Positions 1 to 5,221 of a DNA stretch of 5,367 bases are shown here, one piece after another; within the stretch, counting starts at the first letter, position 1, and the number at the start of each line of letters is the position of its first letter. The translations under genes were made by a program, and so were the position numbers. Below the pieces are notes generated by a model that saw only the letters and a list, made by a program, of their open reading frames with translations, ran no database searches and was not told the origin of the DNA. This DNA comes from Betaproteobacteria bacterium (GTDB taxonomy: Bacteria > Pseudomonadota > Gammaproteobacteria > Burkholderiales > SG8-41), in assembly GCA_020028375.1 (NCBI GenBank), contig JAHZNX010000169.1:1-5367 (forward strand), read 5' to 3'.

Positions 1-626
1 AGCGGACCAACAATATCGATGCCAGCAACGACCATAAGCTCCTGGATCGGTTGCACGACGATCTCTGCTTCTCCGTTTGCAACGAAAACTCCCGCCAAGC
101 CGGCCTTGTCGAGCAAGACGGTCTTGGATTTCATCTCTTCGGCTATCCCTAAGCGCTCAAACACCTTTACGACATGAATACCGCTCAAGCCGCCGTACTT
201 GGGATTGCCATGGGTAATCGACTTTGCGGCGAGCATTGCGCGCTTGAACGCTTCGGGTGATGAGATATCAGGCTTGGGGGCGCCCTTGCGAACAGCCACG
301 CCGATGCCGGTGCTGGCAATGACCGTCACTGTGCTCGAATCGGCCTTTCCCTCTTTCACGAGGCTTTCGATTCCCCGCCGTGGTAACCAGACGACGTCGT
401 ACGTCTCGCCGTCTTGGATTCGTTTCAAAGCTGGGCCTAGGGTGGCAATCGTGACCACAAGCCGGTGCCCGGTCGCTCGCTCGAACTTCGGCCCGAGGTT
501 TTCCATAAGCTGCTGCATTGCGATCGCACACAACACTTTTAGATCAGTGGCCTCCGCGGCGGTGCTGATCAAAAGCAGAAACATGAGCCCGATGCGTGAT
601 GCAGCCACAAGTAAACGAGTTTTCAT
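1..626 (-). CDS. ModA-like periplasmic substrate-binding protein (partial, 3' end outside the window)
   Basis: The reverse strand reads MKTRLLVAASRIG... from an ATG at 626 and stays open to the window edge, giving 208 residues. Residues 1-26 look like a Sec signal peptide: basic start, hydrophobic core LMFLLLIS, and a likely cleavage site after AEA. The mature part begins DLKVLCAIAMQQLMENL and continues with FERATGH, an ISSPEAFKRAMLAAKSI-type stretch near 122-137, and GEAEIVVQPIQEL near 185-197. This is the pattern of the molybdate-binding-protein-like (ModA/PBP type 2) family common in proteobacteria, whose members are about 250 residues long, so roughly 45 residues are missing. The family delivers ligand in the periplasm to an ABC transporter, but no permease or ATPase gene is visible. 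The ligand cannot be told from this sequence; molybdate is only the family label. An AGGAGG ribosome site lies 5 bases before the ATG. GC is about 43-57% in hand-counted lines, against 65-68% in the pdh genes, which suggests foreign origin. The gene starts just beyond an attI-like core and may be an integron cassette. Confidence 0.8.
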   Translation of the reverse strand, partial: MKTRLLVAASRIGLMFLLLISTAAEATDLKVLCAIAMQQLMENLGPKFERATGHRLVVTIATLGPALKRIQDGETYDVVWLPRRGIESLVKEGKADSSTVTVIASTGIGVAVRKGAPKPDISSPEAFKRAMLAAKSITHGNPKYGGLSGIHVVKVFERLGIAEEMKSKTVLLDKAGLAGVFVANGEAEIVVQPIQELMVVAGIDIVGP

Positions 627-631
627 TTCAC

Positions 632-637
632 CCTCCT
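632..637 (-). promoter_or_regulatory. Ribosome binding site of the ModA-like gene
   Basis: A perfect AGGAGG on the minus strand, 5 bases before the ATG at 626, fixes that start codon. It is the strongest Shine-Dalgarno sequence in the window; the pdh genes have only weak ones. A cassette that brings its own ribosome site is a common arrangement in integrons. Confidence 0.75.
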
Positions 638-657
638 CTGAGATTGTCAGTATGCGG

Positions 658-664
658 GCCTAAC
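658..664 (-). other. attI: Putative attI core site (integron insertion point)
   Basis: The minus strand reads GTTAGGC, matching the integron core consensus GTTRRRY and identical to the core at the end of the class 1 attI1 site. It lies in the intI upstream spacer and points away from intI, as an attI used by a divergent cassette array should. I found no other GTTRRRY on either strand between 627 and 841. By the known mechanism the crossover would fall between the G at 664 and the T at 663. The first gene start follows 31 bp later. A 7-bp match alone is weak; orientation, position and the intact integrase make it credible. Confidence 0.55.
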
Positions 665-666
665 GT

Positions 667-726
667 AAATTGGTTGAAAAGATAGGTGACAAATTGGGTG
701 ACATGTTAGTTGACAATTTAGTTGAC
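667..726 (-). repeat. Five tandem 12-bp degenerate repeats beside the attI-like core
   Basis: On the minus strand five 12-base units follow one another exactly: 726-715, 714-703, 702-691, 690-679 and 678-667. The consensus is kTCAmCyAwnwT; positions 2, 3, 4, 6, 8 and 12 are the same in all five copies. The array ends 2 bases before the GTTAGGC core. Integron attI sites often contain extra integrase-binding direct repeats, so an accessory binding role for IntI, or for a regulator of intI and the cassettes, is plausible but inferred. The shared TCAAC or TCACC part resembles half of an integron core. Confidence 0.7.
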
Positions 727-841
727 ATGCCCTCAGCCACCCCGCCAATGCCTTAATGCGTCTGTCATCCCAAACCCCGGCCAATACGTTACGCCGGAGA
801 GGGTTCCGAGGCAATTCAGCATGGAGGGGTGAGGGGGTCAC
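727..841. other. intI upstream leader with no clear promoter
   Basis: This 115-bp stretch between the repeat array and the integrase start should carry the intI promoter. I see no convincing -35/-10 pair. Two perfect TTGACA hexamers (710-715 and 722-727) come from the repeat array and have no -10 at the right distance. No LexA-type CTGT-N8-ACAG palindrome is visible, so SOS control, known for some integron integrases, is not supported here. A purine-rich stretch, GGAGGGG at 823-829 and GAGGGGG at 831-837, precedes the ATG; the second is 4 bases from it and is the likely ribosome site. Confidence 0.5.
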
Positions 842-1894
842 ATGTCCGAACAGGGCACTCAAGAGCCGCCAGCAGCGGCCGCGCGTCCGCGGCTTCTCGA
901 CGTGGTGCGGGAAACGATCCGACGGCGGAATTACAGCTACCGGACGGAAGAGACTTACCTGCACTGGATCAGGCGGTTCATCCTCTTCTCCGGCAAGCGC
1001 CATCCCCGCGAGCTGGGGGCGGCGGAAGTCACGGCCTTTCTTAACCACCTTGTGGCGGAGCGCCATGTAGCGGCAGCCACCCAGAACCAGTCTCTGGCGG
1101 CGCTGCTTTTCCTCTATAAGGAGGTACTCGCCCAGCCCCTTCCCTGGTTGGAGGGTATCGAGCATGCCAAGCGTCCGGTGCGACAGCCCACGGTGCTCAC
1201 CGAAATCGAGGCGCGGCAGCTATTGGCGCGCCTGCGCGGGACTAAGTGGCTCATGGCGAGTCTGCTCTATGGGGCGGGACTGCGGCTGCGTGAATGTCTG
1301 CATTTGCGGGTCAAGGACGTGGATTTCGGTTATCGCCAGATCGTCGTCCGCGAGGGCAAGGGCGGCAAAGACCGCGTTACGATCCTTCCGGGACCTGTCG
1401 TCGAGCCTCTGCAGGCACACCTCGTCCGGGTGAAAGCCCTGCACGAACGCGACGTTGCCGACGGCTGCGGTGACGTCGAATTGCCGGATGCGATCGCGCG
1501 CAAGTATCCACGCGCACCTTACGAATGGGGCTGGAAGTTCGTTTTTCCGTCGTACAAGCGCTCGGTGGATCCGCGCACCGGCGCGATTCGGCGGCACCAC
1601 TTGTACGAGAACTACCTGATCCGCGGGGTAAAGCAGGCCGCGCGCGCTGCCGGGATCACGAAGCACGTGAGCTGCCACACGCTGCGGCACTCGTTTGCTA
1701 CGCACTTGCTAGCAGGCGGCTACGACATCCGCACCGTGCAGGAGCTGCTTGGGCACGCGGACGTGTCCACCACGATGATCTACACCCACGTGCTGAACAA
1801 AGGTGGGCGCGGGGTGAAAAGCCCGCTCGAATCCGGCGGCGGCGGTCAGCCCCCGGTACTGCGAGACGTGACGGCAGCGTACCGGACTTGCTAG
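842..1894 (+). CDS. intI: Integron integrase (IntI-family tyrosine recombinase)
   Basis: A 350-residue tyrosine recombinase that would insert and excise gene cassettes by recombining attI and attC sites. The N-terminal core-binding domain spans about 15-100 (LLDVVRETIRRRNYSYRTEE onward); the catalytic domain follows to about 330. All active-site residues are present: Arg148 in GAGLRLRE, Lys173 in REGKGGKDR, His279 and Arg282 in CHTLRHSFATHLL, His305 in LLGHADVSTT, and nucleophile Tyr314 in MIYTHVL. These sit two positions after the class 1 IntI1 residues as I remember them. The integron-specific insertion lies between the catalytic boxes, about 199-250, with LPDAIARKYPRAPYEWGW and VFPS; ordinary XerC/XerD proteins lack it. 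The tail GGRGVKSPLE is also typical of IntI. Family length is about 320-340, so this copy is full-length and appears functional. The ATG at 842 has a purine-rich site 4 bases upstream. GC is about 60-63% in sampled lines. I cannot assign an integron class. Confidence 0.93.
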   Translation: MSEQGTQEPPAAAARPRLLDVVRETIRRRNYSYRTEETYLHWIRRFILFSGKRHPRELGAAEVTAFLNHLVAERHVAAATQNQSLAALLFLYKEVLAQPLPWLEGIEHAKRPVRQPTVLTEIEARQLLARLRGTKWLMASLLYGAGLRLRECLHLRVKDVDFGYRQIVVREGKGGKDRVTILPGPVVEPLQAHLVRVKALHERDVADGCGDVELPDAIARKYPRAPYEWGWKFVFPSYKRSVDPRTGAIRRHHLYENYLIRGVKQAARAAGITKHVSCHTLRHSFATHLLAGGYDIRTVQELLGHADVSTTMIYTHVLNKGGRGVKSPLESGGGGQPPVLRDVTAAYRTC

Positions 1895-1925
1895 CTTGGC
1901 GGTTCGATTAGTGTTCTTGCTTTTC

Positions 1926-1953
1926 CTCTCCGTCTTCGGCAGTGAGAGTTTTA
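1926..1953 (+). terminator. Weak candidate terminator after intI
   Basis: CTCTC at 1926-1930 can pair with GAGAG at 1944-1948, with a small inner CG pairing around TCTT. TTTT at 1949-1952 follows on the plus strand. The stem is only 5 bp and the loop is long, so this is a poor intrinsic terminator. It lies in the 56-bp gap between the convergent ends of intI and pdhC and overlaps the pdhC stop codon. No T-run follows it on the minus strand, so it would not serve the pdh operon. Confidence 0.25.
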
Positions 1954-3054
1954 CGTGGGTCGCTGCAGGTCGGCGATCACGGCGTTAAGAAAGCGCCCCG
2001 CTTCGCCGCCGGTCACCACCCGGTGGTCGAAGGTGAGCGAGAGCGGGAGCATGCGCCGCACCGCCGGCCTGTCGTCCACGACCACGACCTGCTTCGCGAT
2101 CCGTCCAGCGCCGAGGATGGCGACCGTCGGCGGGAGCACCACCGGGGAGGCGTAGCGGCCGGCGATCGAGCCGTAGTTTGAAAGCGTGATGGTATTCGCC
2201 CGCAGCTCCTCGGGCGGCACCTTGCGCGCGCGCGCGTCGGCGATCAGCTTTTCCAGGGCGGCCTTGAGGTTTGCAGGGTCGCGTTCCCCGCAACTGCGCA
2301 GCACCGGCACCAGCAGTCCGTCCGGGGTGTCCACGGCGATGCCGATGTCGATTCGCTTCATCACCCAGCGGCCGATCTTCTCGCTGTCGTACCAGGCGTT
2401 CAGCGCGGGCTCGGCACGGCAGCCGGCGACCAGCGCGCGGATGAGACGCAGCATGGTGTGCGTTCCGGCCGGCCACGAATCAATATCGGCATCGTCCATG
2501 ATGGTGGCGGAAGCGACCTCCGCGGTCGCGAGCTCCATGTTCTGCGCCATGGAGCGCCGCACGCCGCGGATCATCTCGATCGGCCCGGTCTCGGCCAGGA
2601 TCCGCGCCGCGCGCTGCACGTCGGCCGCCGTGAGCAACCCGTCGGCGCCGGTCGGCGTCACCATTGCGAGGTCCACGTTGAGCTTGCGCGCGAGCGCGCG
2701 CACGGCAGGGGTCGCCTTGATGCCCGCGGTGACCGGTGCCGGCGCGGCGGGCGCGTCCGATACCACCTTCTGCCCGACCTCGACGACGCCGACCACGGTG
2801 CCGGCGTCGCGCGCGTCGCTCTCCCCCTCGAATCCCACCAGCGGCGCGCCAATGTGCGCGATGTCGCCGACGTTGCCATAGAGCCTGGCAATCGTGCCGG
2901 GGTAGGGCGCGGGGATGTCCACCACCGCCTTTGCGGTCTCGACCGACACCATGGGCTGATCGGCCTTGATCTCGTCGCCGACCTTCACGTGCCACTTGAC
3001 GATCTCGGCTTCCTGCAGCCCTTCGCCGAGATCGGGAAGTTTGAATATCTTCAT
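1951..3054 (-). CDS. pdhC: 2-oxoacid dehydrogenase E2, dihydrolipoamide acyltransferase (likely pyruvate dehydrogenase E2)
   Basis: This protein carries the acyl group from E1 on a swinging lipoyl arm and transfers it to CoA; it forms the core of a cytoplasmic 2-oxoacid dehydrogenase complex. A single lipoyl domain spans about 1-76, with the lipoylated Lys42 in SVETAKAVVD. A short Ala/Pro linker follows near 99-111, then a peripheral-subunit-binding domain at about 113-149 (ATPAVRALARKL...LTAADVQRA). The catalytic domain runs from about 158 to 364. The acyltransferase signature near the C-terminus is DHRVVTGGEAGRF, with catalytic His344. The usual HxxxDG motif has Asp where this protein has Thr348. 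At 367 residues it is shorter than most E2 proteins (400 or more), mainly through having one lipoyl domain and a short linker. The start is 5 bp after the pdhB stop, so the genes are surely co-transcribed. Branched-chain E2 is the main alternative. Confidence 0.88.
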   Translation of the reverse strand: MKIFKLPDLGEGLQEAEIVKWHVKVGDEIKADQPMVSVETAKAVVDIPAPYPGTIARLYGNVGDIAHIGAPLVGFEGESDARDAGTVVGVVEVGQKVVSDAPAAPAPVTAGIKATPAVRALARKLNVDLAMVTPTGADGLLTAADVQRAARILAETGPIEMIRGVRRSMAQNMELATAEVASATIMDDADIDSWPAGTHTMLRLIRALVAGCRAEPALNAWYDSEKIGRWVMKRIDIGIAVDTPDGLLVPVLRSCGERDPANLKAALEKLIADARARKVPPEELRANTITLSNYGSIAGRYASPVVLPPTVAILGAGRIAKQVVVVDDRPAVRRMLPLSLTFDHRVVTGGEAGRFLNAVIADLQRPT

Positions 3055-3059
3055 GTCTT

Positions 3060-4040
3060 TCAGCCGAAGGCGAGCGTTTTCTTAACTGCGGCGATGATCC
3101 GCCCCTTGTCCGGCATGTAATGACGCTCCAAGCGAGGCAGTGGCACTACGACATCGTAGCCGGTGACCCGCTGCACCGGGGCGAGCAGGCTGAGGAGCCC
3201 CTCTTCGGCGAGCCCGGCGGCAATCTCGGAGGCGAAGCTGCAGGTGCGCGCGGCCTCGGTGACGATCACGCAGCGGCCGGTCTTTGCGACCGAGGCGAGG
3301 ATCGTGTCCAGGTCGAGCGGCTTCAGCGTCGCGACGTCGAGCACCTCGGCCGAGACACCCTGCTCAGCGAGAGCGTCGGCCGCGGCGAGCGACTCGTGCA
3401 CCATCGCTCCCCACGCGGCCACGGTGACGTCGCTGCCCTCCCGCGCCGTGTGGCAGGCGTCGAGCGGCAACGCCTCGCCGTCGTCGGCGACCTCTTCCTT
3501 GAACAGGCGGTAGAGCCGCGTCGGCTCCAGGAACACCACCGGGTCGGGGTCGCGAATCGCGGCAAGGAGCAGCCCGTAGGCGCGGCGCGGCGACGAGGGG
3601 TAGACCACGCGGATGCCCGGCACGTGGGCGAACATCGCCTCCGGGCTTTCCGAATGGTGCTCGGGAGCATGTATTCCCGCCCCGCACGGCATGCGCAGCA
3701 CCAGCGGGCAAGAGAGCCGCCCCTGCGTGCGATGGCGCATGCGCCCGGCGTGATTCACGACCTGGTCGATTGTGGTGTAGCCGAAGCCGGAGAACTGGAT
3801 TTCCGCGACGGGTTTGAGGCCCTCCACCGCCATGCCGATCGCCATGCCGGTGATGAGGGCCTCGGCGAGCGGCGTATCGATGACGCGCTCCGGCCCGTAG
3901 CGCTCGATGAGTCCGAGCGTCGCGCGGAACACGCCGCCGTCCACGCCCACGTCCTCGCCCAGCACGACGACGGCGGGGTCGCGCTCCATCTCGCGCTTCA
4001 GCGCGAGGTTGACGGCTTCAACGAGGGTGATCTGCGCCAT
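3060..4040 (-). CDS. pdhB: 2-oxoacid dehydrogenase E1 component, beta subunit
   Basis: This 326-residue protein pairs with the alpha subunit as an alpha2-beta2 thiamine-diphosphate enzyme that decarboxylates a 2-oxoacid and reductively acylates the E2 lipoyl group. It matches the transketolase-like beta subunit along its full length. VVLGEDVGVDGGVFRAT lies at about 24-41. Glu60 in IDTPLAEALITGMAIG is the position of the glutamate that activates the cofactor aminopyrimidine ring. PVAEIQFSGF is at about 77-86, and the active-site histidine pair is H128-H129 in EHHSES. The C-terminal domain begins near 200 (EGSDVTVAAWGAMVHE) and ends with RLERHYMPDKGRI. Length is normal for the family. It starts 20 bp after pdhA and stops 5 bp before pdhC; its ribosome site is weak. 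Sequence alone does not separate pyruvate from branched-chain substrates. The gene order and the style of E1-alpha favour pyruvate. Confidence 0.9.
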   Translation of the reverse strand: MAQITLVEAVNLALKREMERDPAVVVLGEDVGVDGGVFRATLGLIERYGPERVIDTPLAEALITGMAIGMAVEGLKPVAEIQFSGFGYTTIDQVVNHAGRMRHRTQGRLSCPLVLRMPCGAGIHAPEHHSESPEAMFAHVPGIRVVYPSSPRRAYGLLLAAIRDPDPVVFLEPTRLYRLFKEEVADDGEALPLDACHTAREGSDVTVAAWGAMVHESLAAADALAEQGVSAEVLDVATLKPLDLDTILASVAKTGRCVIVTEAARTCSFASEIAAGLAEEGLLSLLAPVQRVTGYDVVVPLPRLERHYMPDKGRIIAAVKKTLAFG

Positions 4041-4046
4041 GACCCG

Positions 4047-4074
4047 TCAGTCGTCACTCATCAGTCGTCGCCCA
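4047..4074 (-). repeat. 14-bp imperfect tandem duplication at the pdhA-pdhB junction
   Basis: Bases 4047-4060 and 4061-4074 are adjacent 14-base copies with 12 identical positions, including a shared TCAGTCGTC. The right copy holds the last codons and the TGA of pdhA. The left copy makes up most of the 20-bp spacer before pdhB, so the spacer looks like a duplication of the pdhA tail. It adds a second in-phase GACGACTGA-like sequence but does not change either protein. Confidence 0.6.
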
Positions 4075-5125
4075 GCGCGGCGGCGCGTTGCTTATGCAGC
4101 ACCGCGGGCAGCTGCGCGTAAAGGTGGTCGAACATCTGCTTTGCCGTCGGCGGCGGCGTATCGAGGTAGGCCTGGGCCGCGGCCTGGACCTGCTCGTTGC
4201 AGTCCTTGAGCAACGCGTCCTCCGCCGCCTTGTTCCACGCCCCGGCGGCCGTGAGGTAGGTGCGTAGCCGCACGATGGGGTCGCGCTTCCACGCTTCCGC
4301 CACCTCGTCCGGGTTGCGGTAGCGCGTCGCATCATCCGCGGTTGTGTGATCGGAGAGCCGGTAGGTGAGCATCTCGATCAGCGTCGGGCCGCCGCCCGAG
4401 CGTGCGCGCTCGAGCGCCTCGTCCATGGCGTGGCGCACCGCGATGACGTCGTTTCCGTCGACCTGGAGGCATTCGATGCCCGCCGCGATCGCCTTCTGAG
4501 CGAGGGTTTGCGCCGCGCTCTGCTTCGCGCGCGGCACCGAGATCGCCCACTGGTTGTTGGTGAGGGCGAACACGACCGGCAGCTTCCAGGCGCCGGCGGC
4601 GTTGATCGCCTCGTAGAAATCGCCCTTGGAGGTGGCGCCGTCCCCGAGCGCGCAGACGGCGGCGCGCGGCTCGCGCCGCAGCTTCATGGCGTACGCGGCG
4701 CCGACGGCGTGCGCGGCATGGGCGGCGATGGTGATGCAGATCGCAAAGTCCCCGCGCGGACCGGCATAGTCCGAGCCGCGCTCGTCGCCGCCCCAGTAGA
4801 GGAACAGCTCCTTCAGCGTCACCCCGCGCATGAGCTGCACCCCGTTCTCGCGGTAAGTCATGAGGAACACATCGTCCTTGTCCATGGCCGAGGCGACCCC
4901 GGTGTTGACGGCCTCGTGCCCCAGCAGCGAAGCGAAGGTGTTGATCTGGCCGGTGCGCTGGAGCGCGATCGCCTTCGCGTCGTACGCGCGCATCAGCACC
5001 ATCCAGCGATAGAGTGCCACCAGTCTTTGCGGCGCGTGCGCAAACTCGGGCAGAGGCGCGACCACGTTTCCCTGCGGGTCGAGGATCTGCAAGTAGCGGA
5101 TTTCGAATCGGGCGACGACGGACAC
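4061..5125 (-). CDS. pdhA: 2-oxoacid dehydrogenase E1 component, alpha subunit (likely pyruvate dehydrogenase)
   Basis: This 354-residue protein binds thiamine diphosphate and, with the beta subunit, catalyses the first step of the complex. The cofactor motif is clear: GDG at 161-163 (CALGDGATSKGDFYEAINAAG) and the closing NN at 190-191 (ALTNNQWAISV). YRENGVQLMRGVTLKELFLYWGGDERGSD around 91-119 and the mobile loop YRLSDHTTADDATRYR at 255-270, with His260, match the heterotetrameric E1-alpha family seen in Bacillus PdhA and branched-chain enzymes. The N-terminus FEIRYLQILDPQG resembles betaproteobacterial PdhA as I remember it. The start is a GTG at 5125. No other start exists upstream before the in-frame stop at 5159-5161, and the next Met is residue 42, inside the conserved region. 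The ribosome site (AAGG, 4 bases away) is weak. This is the first gene of the pdhABC operon; branched-chain 2-oxoacid dehydrogenase is the alternative. Confidence 0.9.
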   Translation of the reverse strand: MSVVARFEIRYLQILDPQGNVVAPLPEFAHAPQRLVALYRWMVLMRAYDAKAIALQRTGQINTFASLLGHEAVNTGVASAMDKDDVFLMTYRENGVQLMRGVTLKELFLYWGGDERGSDYAGPRGDFAICITIAAHAAHAVGAAYAMKLRREPRAAVCALGDGATSKGDFYEAINAAGAWKLPVVFALTNNQWAISVPRAKQSAAQTLAQKAIAAGIECLQVDGNDVIAVRHAMDEALERARSGGGPTLIEMLTYRLSDHTTADDATRYRNPDEVAEAWKRDPIVRLRTYLTAAGAWNKAAEDALLKDCNEQVQAAAQAYLDTPPPTAKQMFDHLYAQLPAVLHKQRAAALGDD

Positions 5126-5131
5126 GGGGCC

Positions 5132-5158
5132 TTGTCGGATTGGGCTTTGTGCTAGATT
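5132..5158 (+). promoter_or_regulatory. Candidate extended -10 promoter for the luciferase-like gene
   Basis: TAGATT at 5153-5158 (4 of 6) is preceded by TGC, an extended -10 element, and by TTGTCG at 5132-5137 (4 of 6) with a short 15-bp spacer. Transcription would start near 5165, about 53 bases before the ATG at 5218. The short spacer makes this weaker than the opposing promoter, with which it overlaps. Confidence 0.35.
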
Positions 5159-5184
5159 CTACCCGGTATGAATTCGCATGCCAC
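5156..5184 (-). promoter_or_regulatory. Candidate sigma70 promoter of the pdhABC operon
   Basis: On the minus strand GTGGCA (5184-5179, 4 of 6 to TTGACA), a 17-bp spacer and TAGAAT (5161-5156, 5 of 6 to TATAAT) form a good promoter. Transcription would start near 5149, giving a leader of about 24 bases before the pdhA GTG at 5125. The -10 overlaps that of the divergent candidate promoter. Confidence 0.5.
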
Positions 5185-5221
5185 GCCGATGCTGACGATC
5201 AACGCGGACCGGAAAGCATGA
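5168..5221 (+). other. 17-codon upstream ORF overlapping the next start codon
   Basis: ATG at 5168 opens a short frame reading MNSHATPMLTINADRKA and ending in TGA at 5219-5221. That stop overlaps the ATG of the luciferase-like gene as ATGA, a layout typical of translational coupling. The peptide has no recognisable motif and no clear ribosome site, and it would begin almost at the predicted transcript start. It may be chance. Confidence 0.2.

Noticed and set aside
199..663. Plus-strand 154-codon open frame
   Set aside because: It lies antisense to the ModA-like gene, which has a signal peptide, family motifs and a strong ribosome site.
710..727. Two perfect TTGACA -35 hexamers (710-715 and 722-727) as intI promoters
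   Set aside because: No acceptable -10 lies 15-19 bases downstream of either; the hexamers are a by-product of the 12-bp repeat units.
788..794. GTTACGC, resembling the direct repeats of class 1 attI1
   Set aside because: It is on the strand opposite to the candidate attI, is a single copy and does not fit GTTRRRY; probably chance.
727..841. LexA (SOS) box upstream of intI
   Set aside because: CTGT occurs near 762 but no ACAG follows at the required spacing.
842..1894. Calling the recombinase XerC/XerD or a phage integrase
   Set aside because: The insertion at residues 199-250 with RKYPRAPYEWGW and the GGRGVKSPLE tail are integron-integrase traits.
3120..4121. Plus-strand 333-codon open frame opposite pdhB, and similar long frames opposite pdhA (4346-5155) and pdhC (2186-2881, 2458-3120)
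   Set aside because: Antisense frames in GC-rich coding DNA; low-complexity His/Arg/Gly-rich products with no family motifs, while the minus-strand proteins are clear.
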